Assembly: GCA_017304475.1 (NCBI GenBank) | Contig: JAFKKV010000026.1 | Span: forward strand, 87,669-151,668 | From: Hyphomicrobiales bacterium | Lineage (GTDB): Bacteria > Pseudomonadota > Alphaproteobacteria > Rhizobiales > Phreatobacteraceae | Direction of reading: 5' to 3' | Length of the DNA stretch: 64,000 bases | Shown: one piece after another, positions 63,874-64,000 of the stretch | How the letters are laid out: each line of letters opens with the position of its first letter | How positions within the stretch are numbered: position 1 is the first letter of the stretch | The notes under the pieces: generated by a model | Databases searched by the model: none | The model's input: the letters and a program-made list of their open reading frames with translations, nothing else | What the model was told of the DNA's origin: nothing | Program-made: the position numbers and the translations under genes

Positions 63874-64000
63874 TCAGGCGATCTGAGCGACTGCGCGGCG
63901 CATGTTGGTTGCGGCAAAGGTTGCCTGGATGAGGGCGTAAAGAAGCGCCAGCCACCTGAGCAGGAGGCGGAAGTTGTAGCCGACGGCGGCGAGAACGGCG
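63874..64000 (-). mobile_element. 3' end of an IS5-type transposase (truncated by window)
   Basis: The minus strand, open to the right edge, reads AVLAAVGYNFRLLLRWLALL and ends ATNMRRAVAQIA at the TGA (63874-63876). The NAVLxAxGYNFxLLLRW string is the C-terminus of IS5-family transposases. The remainder, including the DDE core, is outside the window. The sequence after the stop, about 63840-63873, would contain the element's terminal inverted repeat but this cannot be confirmed without the other end. Confidence 0.75.

Overview
This is chromosomal DNA of a high-GC alphaproteobacterium. Gene content (Tex, DUF1499, paired DUF898 proteins, Tat-type solute-binding proteins, many FCD-type GntR regulators) and the start and stop codon habits (frequent ATGA/GTGA overlaps) suggest a member of the Hyphomicrobiales. 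I cannot name the genus. All calls come from reading the sequence and recalling protein families; no database was searched.

Region A (1-4.7 kb) is a small amino-acid type regulon. A left-truncated LIV-type ABC solute-binding protein (minus strand) diverges from a GntR/FCD regulator, which is followed by a DSD1-type PLP enzyme and an alpha/beta hydrolase. Two 17-bp near-palindromes that differ only at the central base lie in front of the divergent pair and in front of the PLP enzyme, so the regulator probably controls both units. A small exported protein and the housekeeping gene tex follow.

Region B (7.2-18.5 kb) looks like one catabolic regulon. A minus-strand operon runs isomerase, Gfo/Idh/MocA oxidoreductase, Tm-1-like protein, PEP-hydrolase-like TIM barrel, VOC protein, hydroxyacid dehydrogenase. 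It diverges from a plus-strand sugar-type ABC importer (ATPase, solute-binding protein, two permeases), and a second GntR/FCD regulator sits convergently behind the importer. The two halves of the tomato Tm-1 architecture are separate genes overlapping by 4 bp. The substrate is not known.

Region C (18.5-55 kb) is a large surface-glycan locus with some six GT2 and six GT4 domains, at least seven methyltransferase domains, three nucleotide-sugar type SDR enzymes (including a gmd/rmd pair that implies GDP-D-rhamnose), a RgpF-type protein, a KpsMT/Wzm-Wzt-like exporter without a carbohydrate-binding domain, and a Gtr-like set (polyprenyl-phosphate GT, GtrA flippase, large GT-C-like membrane protein). 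Several enzymes are fused in single chains, including a methyltransferase-GT2-GT4 protein. The locus is patchy: AT-rich stretches, non-coding gaps of 0.3-1.2 kb, an acyltransferase remnant and decayed IS3 and ISL3 transposases indicate assembly by transfer and decay.

Region D (55.4-64 kb) returns to ordinary chromosomal content: tRNA-Gln(UUG) with its own terminator, an AlkK-like acyl-CoA synthetase, two tandem DUF898 membrane proteins, a membrane-anchored M48 metalloprotease, a DUF1499 protein, an M20 peptidase, a small Cys-rich protein, and the 3' end of an IS5-type transposase at the right edge.
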